DNA from: Axinella damicornis
Lineage: Eukaryota > Porifera > Demospongiae > Axinellida > Axinellidae
Assembly: GCA_963931865.1 (NCBI GenBank)
Contig: OZ007511.1
Coordinates: forward strand, 3,124,198-3,188,197
DNA: 64,000 bases
Direction: 5' to 3'
Position 1 is the stretch's first letter, and each line of letters begins with the position of its first letter. This document shows positions 35,501 through 44,443 of this stretch, piece after piece. The position numbers and the translations under genes were made by a program. The notes under the pieces were generated by a model. That model was given only the letters and a program-made list of their open reading frames with translations, did no database searches and was not told the origin of the DNA.

Positions 35501-38500
35501 CAAGCAGATCCAATTGAAACTTCCTTTTCCTTACTTGTGAACACGAATGATGGAACAGCTGCAGGTTTGTCATCATGTCTGGAGTTTGATTTACATACAG
35601 TAAGCACTTCTCTGCCACTCACTAACTATAGCCACACGTAACCACTGAAATTGTGAACGTACATACTTGCAAGTTCATACCCACTCACCTTGCACAACAA
35701 ACAACACGTGCACTCATACACATACAATCCCACACAATCCATCTATCCAAAGCTCCTGGTGACTACGGTGCCCTCACTGACATTGCTGTGGGTCCATTCA
35801 GTGACAGCGTGCACCAACTCTCCTTTAATGTGTCTATTGTGGATGACATGATCCCAGAGAACAATGAAAACTTCACTGCCAGGTTGACACTGGCACCTGC
35901 TGACCGTACTAGGCTTGGTACTCGTGTGACAGTGGACCCTGACTTAGCAACTGTCACAATCGAGGATAATGATGGTACGTTAGCAATATTACACTCCTGG
36001 TAGGGGAAAAATTGTGCCGCGTAATATATTACACTCCTGGTATAGAGAAAATTGTGCCGCGTAAATAATATAATTAATCAATATAATATAATGTTTGAGT
36101 ACTTAGGCTTGGCCTACAGAAATTGTGACTACACCGCCGTGATCGCTATCATGCCCTGACCTGAATGTAAAAAGTTGGTGTTGAAACTCACCTTGGTGGT
36201 GGAGATATGAGCGCTTTTGTCTCGCCGTGGCTGCCATTGTGGCCTAGCGGTTAAAGCATCCGACTGCTAATCTAAAGGTTGCAGGTTCAAATCCCACCAT
36301 TGCCATAGGAGAGATTTTCTTTCTCTCCTAGGAGTTGACTCAGCTCTACCCTTAAAAATGAGTAGGTGTGTGCTTGAAGGTGTTTTCACCTGATACAGTT
36401 CACACCGCATCCTTCGGAGGGGATGTAAAGCCGTTGGTCCCGGGGTACTGGTTAATATTAGCATTCATGCTATTCCGGTTACCTCGTTAGCCACTCTACA
36501 TGGTGGTTTCTCTTAAAATAAAATAAAATAAATAAATAAAATTGCTCGAGCGCTCTCTTCGACTTCCGGTGGCAGTACCGTTCTTAGGAAAGGCACACGA
36601 AGATTCTGACCACACGGCCGTGAGCGCTGTCGTTCACTGACGCTTGCATGCCAAAACTCACCGTGCTGGCTAAGTTGTGAGTGCTGTAATAATGTCTTGT
36701 CTTCCTTTTGGTCGCCATTGCTCGCGATCGACTGAGCGTGGTTGCCACGTGGCATGTGCGTTAATTGGAACGAATTGCGATACTTAGCTTACGCGCGCTA
36801 CTGCGAGTCGTAACCGGGGTTGCAATGCGCTTGAGAGCACTCTAAATAATTTCTGATCTTCCCTATAATATCTATCATGGTACTCACGTCATGTGTGATA
36901 ATTGGAACGAACTGTCACACTTAGCTTGTGCTACCGTTTAACCGCGGCTACCAGGAGTGCGGTTGCCCCTCGATATAATATAATCCAATATAATATATAT
37001 AATGTTTGAGTACTTAGGCTTGGCCTACAGAAATTCTGCCTACACCGCCGTGATCGCTATCATGTCCTGACCTGAATGTAAAAAGTTGGTGTTGAAACTC
37101 ACCTTGGTGGTGGAGATATGAGCGCTTTTGTCTCGCCGTGGCCGCCATTGCTCGAGCACTCTCTTCGACTTCCAGTGACAGTACCATTCTTAGGAACGGC
37201 ACACGAAGATTCTGACCACACGGCCGTGATACTTGTCGTTCACTGACGCTTGCATGCCATAACTCACCGTGCTGGCTAAGTTGTGAGTGCTGTAATAATG
37301 TCTTGTCTTCCTTTTGGTCGCCATTGCTCGCGATCGACTGAGCCACGTGGCATGTGCGTTAATTAGAACGAATTGCAATAATTAGATTTGCTACGGCGAG
37401 GCAATCGCGGGGTTGCAACGGCTACCAGGAGTGCGGTTGCCCCTCGATGTTATAGAAATGTTAGCGAACTAGAAAGTTCTGATGCAATGTGCTTGCTGTT
37501 AGAAACACATATACGTAATTGAAATTGTCTACACTTATTATTAAAAGGCCATGTTCTTGAGATTACTGTTGATGGCATGAATAGGCATATTTGTACCTCG
37601 GTTACCATGTTATAACACTGTTCACTTTGCAGAGATCACAGTGGGCTATGTTGACACATCTGTGACTCTCCTTGAGAGTGCTGGAGTGGCCCAACTGACT
37701 GTTGCTATCTCAGTACCTCCTCGAGATCCAATTGAAACTTCCTTTTTCTTACTTGTGAACACGAACGATGGAACAGCTGCAGGTTTGTCACCATGTCTGG
37801 AGTTTGATTTACATACAGTAAGCACTTCTCACTAACTATAGCCACACGTAACCACTGAAATTGTGAACGTACAAACTTGCAATTTCATTCCCACTCACCT
37901 GCACAACAAACAACACATGCACTCACACGCACTCACACACATACAATCACACACAATCATCTATCCATAGCTCCTGGTGACTACGGTACCCTCGCTGACT
38001 TTTCTGTGGGTCCATTCAGTGACAGTGTGCGCCAACTCTCCTTTAATGTGTCTATTGTGGATGACATGATCCCAGAGAACAATGAAGACTTCACTGCCAG
38101 CTTGACACTGTCACCTGCTGACCGAACTAGGCTTGGTACTCGTGTGACAGTGCAACCGGACTTAGCAACTGTCACAATCGAGGATGATGATGGTACATTA
38201 GCATTATAGCGAACTACAGATAATTAATTGAAGTTCTGTGCTTGCTGTTAGAAACACATATACGTACTTGACATTGAGGCCATGTTCTTGAGATTACTGA
38301 CAATGGCATGAATGCTACATATGCATATTAATAACTATGTTATAACGTCGTTCACTTTGCAGAGATCACGGTGGGTTATGTTGACACATCTGTGACTGTC
38401 CTTGAGGATGCTGGAGTTGCCCAACTGACTGTTGCTATCTCAGTACCTCCTGGAACGGATCCAATTGAAACTTCCTTTTCCTTACTTGTGAACACGAATG

Positions 38501-41500
38501 ATGGAACGGCAACAGCTGCCGGTTTGTCATCGTGTCTGGACTTTGATTTACATACAATTAAGGCCATATAACCTGTTTATCATCCCCACCCTAGCCGGAC
38601 AGGTAGACAGTGCCATGAGGCAGCGGTTGACAAGCTAGCCGCAATACGTCAAGTCATGGTTTTCGTTATTCTAAAATTTGTTGTGCTGCCAGGATTTAAA
38701 AACCGTGTATGCATGCATGGTTGTGCCTAATGGGAGCTGATATCTACACTGCAGGGGCGTAGCTAGGATTTGGAGAGTGAGGAGGCATGGAGTTCGCTGT
38801 GCGCGCGAAGCGCGCGGCGAAAATTTTTCGAGCTAATTAATTATCCATAAGTTAATATGCAGTGTGGCAAACAGTTGCTCTCGAAATGCTACAGCAATAT
38901 GCCGTGTCCCAGACTTGCAGCACTATCAGCGTTAAGAGTATACGCCGGCTCACGGTCAACCTAGCTCCTGTCTCTGTCATCAGATCGAACGCACATCGTA
39001 CGTGGAGTGTGCGAGACTCCGGACACGTGCGTCATTATCCAGAAAAACGAGGAGGCAACTGCCTCCCTTGCCTCATTGCTAGCTACGCCCTAGCACTGAC
39101 TATCATGATGCATCTGTACCAGAAGAGAATCACAAAACTGTGTGGACATGACGCAAGTGAGTGCAAGCTATGCAGTGGGAGAAGCTGTCAGCAACCACCA
39201 AAAATATAATCCTACCACCCTCCCACTAGTTTTTGCTTCTCCAGAAGTAATATATTATATGGCCTAAGCACTCTTTTGCCACTGAGTCACTCACTACCTA
39301 GCTATAACCACTGAAATAGTCTTGTTCATACCCACTCACCCTGCACAACAAACAACACACAACACACACATGCAATCACACACAATCCGTCTATCCGTAG
39401 CTCCTAGTCACTACGGTGCCCTCACTGGCTTTTCTCTGGGCCCATTCAGTAACAGTGTGCGCCATCTCTCCTTTAATGTATCTATTGTGGATGACATGAT
39501 CCCAGAGGATGATGAATTATTCACTGCCAGCTTGACACTGTCTGATCCAGTTACATACGGTGAAATTGTGACAGTGGCACCTGACTTAGCAAATGTCACA
39601 ATCATGGATGATGATGGTAAATCACATTAGAAATGTTGTTAAGAGAGGTACGAGGTGCTGTGATCGCAGCACCCAATTGCATATATAATCTATCAAATGG
39701 AATTATGTACACAAAATAACAAGACTGGAGGAAAATTCCAATGAGAGACAAATAGCTAGTAAGCACCAACTAGATATACCGGTATTCAGCTAGCTACTGT
39801 GCGACCATCAACCTATAAGTGCCAAAAAGATTGTACTAAAAGCTTTGACCCCACATCTGATCACATTTGATTGTATATGCCATGCTTTGTAGCACACTGG
39901 GCAGATCCATTCAGAATTGTCACTCTAGCTGTGAGCATAGGTACACCGCAAGTTCCCTCATCGACAGCTGCCCTCCACCTAACCCTAACCCATAATTTTG
40001 ACAGGTTGGCAGAATTTGCTACATGACTTGTGCATAACTATGTGAATACTATTATCTGTGTAAACAGAACTGTTGATTTCTAAGTGTTATGTTTTGGAGA
40101 TTGCTGATGACAGCTGGGGAATGCTATTGCAAATTACACAGTGTATGTATAACATGCATCGTTCACTCTGCAGCGGGTTATGTTGAGACAGACGTGACCG
40201 TCTTTGAGAGTGCTGGAGTGGCCCAACTGACTGTTGCTATCTCAGTACCTCCTCAAGCAGATCAAATTGAAACTTCCTTTGTCTTACTTGTGAACACAAA
40301 TGATGGAACAGCAACAGCTGCAGGTTTGTCATCTGTCTTGAGTTTGATTTACATACAGTACACACTTCTCTGCATTTTAGTGTAAAGTTAATCATACACT
40401 GAAATTGTGAATGTGTATATGTAGTAGTCCTGTGTAGAGATCGAAGATTGTATGCTAATCAAAGCCTTGGGGCTTACAAAAACCACTGAAATTGTGAATG
40501 CACAATTATTGTTCACACATGCACAACAAGCAACACACAACACACTCACACTTACCCACACACAATCCATCTATCCATAGCTCGTAGTGACTACGGTGCC
40601 CTCAGTGACTTCCATCTGGGCCCATTCAGTAACAAGTTGCAACGACTCTCCTTTAATGTGTCTATTGCGAATGACATGATCCCAGAGGGGGATGAAAATT
40701 TCACTGTCAGCTTGACACTGTCACCTGGTACTCATGTTACAGTGGACCCTAGCTTAGCGACTGTCACAATCCTGGATGATGATGGTACGTAAAGTCATGT
40801 GCTTGCTATTGGAATCATTGTCTACATTTCAAGGGCCTTGTTCTTGAGTCTGCTGATGATACATGAAACCTGCGCATGCATACCTGTATTTCAGTAAACA
40901 TATTCATGTTCACTCTGCAGTGATCACGGTGGGTTATGTTAAGACAGATGTGACCGTCTTTGAGAGTGCTGGAGTAGCCCAACTGACTGTTGCTATCTCA
41001 GTACCTCCTCAAGGAGATCCAATTGAAACTTCCTTTCTCTTACTTGTGAACACGAATGATGGAACAGCTGCAGGTTTGTCATCAAGTGTACTGTACACAC
41101 TTCTCTGCCACTGAGTCACTAACTAGCTACTACAGCTGTAATAATGTATTCTTGTTCACACCCTCTTACCATGCACAACAAACATCCAATCACATACAAT
41201 CCATCTACATATCCATATAGGTCCTAGTGGCTATGGTACCCTCAGTGACTTCCGTCTGGGCCCATTCAGTAATGCCGTGCGACAATTCTCCTTTAATGTG
41301 TCTATCATGAATGACACCATCCCAGAAGAGGATGAAGACTTCACTGCCAGCTTGACACTGGCACCTGCTGACCGAGCTAGGCTTGGTAATCGTGTGACAG
41401 TGCAACCAGACGTAGCAACTGTTGCAATCCAGGATGATGATGGTATAATAGCTATGTCCTGAGATTGCTCATGATATCATGGTACCTGGTGAACGATAAC

Positions 41501-44400
41501 TTACGCGTAATTTTATTTTAACATTGTTCATATTGCAGTGATCACGGTGGGTTATGTTGTGACAGATGTGTCTGTCCCAGAGAGAGCTGGAGTGGCCCAA
41601 CTGACCGCTGCTGTCTCAGCACCTAATGCATCGACTACTATTGAAGCTTCCTTTTTCTTACTCATGAACACTGTTGATGGAACAGCAACAGCTGCAGGTT
41701 TGTCGTGTGTCTTGGGTATTGATGTACACACTTCTCTGATACTGCGTCAGTTATGCGTAAACATTGAAATTGTAAGTATACATTTACACCCACTCACCTT
41801 GCTCAACACACACATGCAATCACCGTCTATCCATAGCTCCTGGTGACTACGGTGCTCTCATGGACTTCCGTCTGGGCCCATTCAATAATAGCGTGCGCCA
41901 ACTCTCATTTAATGTGCCTATCGTGAACGACATGATCCCAGAGAGGAATGAAGACTTCACTGCCAGCTTGACACTGTCACCTGCTGACCGCGCTAGGCTT
42001 GGTAATCGTGTGGCAGTGCAACCTGACGTAGCAACTGTCACAATCCAGGATGATGATGGTACAATAACTATATAGATAATGTAAATCAAATTCAAGTTAA
42101 AGTCATGTGCTTGCTGTTAAGTATACTTGAGGTGTGGAAGACCTGGGAACGAGGCTAGCATTGATGTTCATGTTGCTAAGCACAGATACATTCCAATACT
42201 CTTGCAGCTGTTGTAGTGGAGTTTGATCCCACCACGTACTCTGTCACTGAGTCAGATGGTGCTATTGTGATGTTCCGGGTTGTGAAACGGACCATGTCCA
42301 CACAACCTGTCTCCATGCTCTTCAGCACTTCACCCGACACTGCCACAGGTAACAGATCTTGCAGTTGACACGGTTCAGTTGTGATGTTGCATTACACCTG
42401 AGTTTAATGATTACTCAGATCCTGTGGACTTCACTGGACAAACCAATACTACCGTGACCTTTGCACCTGGTGAAACTGAGCAGAGTGTCAGTGTGTCCGT
42501 GGTGAATGATAATACACTTGAAAGCACTGAGACATTCACTGCTATGTTGACTGCAGCCCCTGGGAGTATGGTTATGATTGGAGCTGGGGGTACTGCCACT
42601 GCCACTATCACTGATGATGACAGTAAGTCTAGTTTCATTTCAGTTGTGTGCTAGTTAACCAACCACAGCATACAATGGTAAGCGAATGGGGCCATTCCAT
42701 CCATCAATTTTTGTATGGAGGTGGTTATATGGTATAATGAAGAGGGTGGATGTTTAGGGATAGCAGAATGCCAAAACGTAGTGAAACAAAGTAAATGTAG
42801 GGATGATAGCATAAAACAGTTAAGCAACCTCGAGCTCCAACAGGAAATTTTGTGTAGCTAATGATATATACCATAGGTGGTCAAGGTTTGCATCACCAAA
42901 GTATTTCCCAGGTAATGTACAAAAGAAAGTATGTTTCAGAATAGTGTGATGCAAAATTTGAAAGTGTTGCAAGAGCACATGAGCGAGTGAGCGAGCGCTA
43001 TGGCTTCTAGGATTACCAGTACAGTCTTCTTTAATGTACAGAAGGACCCCTGCTGACTTGTTGGACTTCAAGTGTGGAGCCACATAATAAATTAGTACCG
43101 TGAAGACCTAGTAGAGTCGTTTGATTTTACAAGCAGCGACAGAGAGCACTCGAGCTACCACCATCCCCACTATGCCAGATGCCATTGCCATGTTCCTGCA
43201 GCTTCTGCTTACACTTTTTACATCCATAACGGCACCAAATGTAAGCCAGCTACAGATACTTTCGTGGATCGTGGAACGCACGCAACATTGGAATGGGTGC
43301 AGGGTAAATAATTTTTGACACAAAATTAGTTTGGTAGCTATCATCAATATTGATGGTGACACAAATTTAGAGCTAGAGCGCCTATGATAGGGAGTTTGCA
43401 CACTTACGGTATCATCCCTACCAGTTTGCTATCCCTACATCTTTCATTCGTCTTGTGGCAGACACACATTTACAAAACTATCTTTGAGAGCTATAGTAAT
43501 GTCCCTCCACTCCCTGAACAGTGCTCACTATGTCAAACAGCCAGCATCATCCACTCCTAGTATATTTGTACACATGTCGTGGTGGCATCACATTCTTTAT
43601 GTCACATACTGTGCAAGTGAACTATTGTTTGTAGCTGATGGTAAACTCTATTTCCCTATACTAGTCATGACACCTCCTCCTGAAAGCAACAGTGTTGGAG
43701 CTATTGCCGGTGCAGCTGCAGCAGTGGGCAGTGTCACTATCATCTCCTTCACTATCATCATCACAGCAATTATTGTAACAAGGAACCGTCAAGCCCGGTT
43801 CGACTTGCATAAGGAAGAGAGGTAAGGGAAACACTAGTCTTCCACCTTTTTACCAGTCCCACTTACGTATAGACATTCAATTCATTTCCTCCACGAATAA
43901 TTTTCCTCCACAAATATCTGCAAAGCGATCTTCAAAGCTTCGCAGTTACCCCTAGAGAGATGTGGTCGGTACTTGGCAGTCAATACATTACATGTACCAG
44001 CGACCGTGACGCATTTGTCAGTAGATGCATCCACTCGTTGTGCAGTACTAGTACTTTAGCTTGCATGCCATCGATCATGAAGGGTTTATTCCAAACAACA
44101 TTGGCAGCATGGGTACAAGGCTTATACTGCCCAAAACAATAAACAACACCCTCCAATAAACACCACCCTCAAATAGTATCCACACTAAACGCCACAGCAT
44201 CTATTCGTGGAAATACGGTACATCTTAGTGCCATACAACACCTGATCAGACCATAATATAAGTTGCAAAATTTGCTTCCAATGATAACCTAGACCTTCAT
44301 CACCTCTTCATTCAGATTGCTGGGCCTGAGCTGCATGACATGCGATGCTTGCTTGTTATAGCTGCCATGATGTCTATGAAGATTTTAACCGTGTGTGTGT

Positions 44401-44443
<43 letters not shown>

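Noticed and set aside
36240..36312. A functional tRNA gene (GCT anticodon-like loop)
   Set aside because: A and B boxes are good, but the acceptor stem does not pair, no discriminator end is seen, and an unrelated body with an AAATAAA-rich tail follows. A tRNA-derived SINE fits better.
32750..39605. Recurring 64-codon minus-strand ORF (TVAKSG...) over the second-half exons as a novel gene family
   Set aside because: It is the antisense frame of the repeated Calx-beta exons and lies exactly within them; the plus-strand frame has matching splice sites and domain homology.
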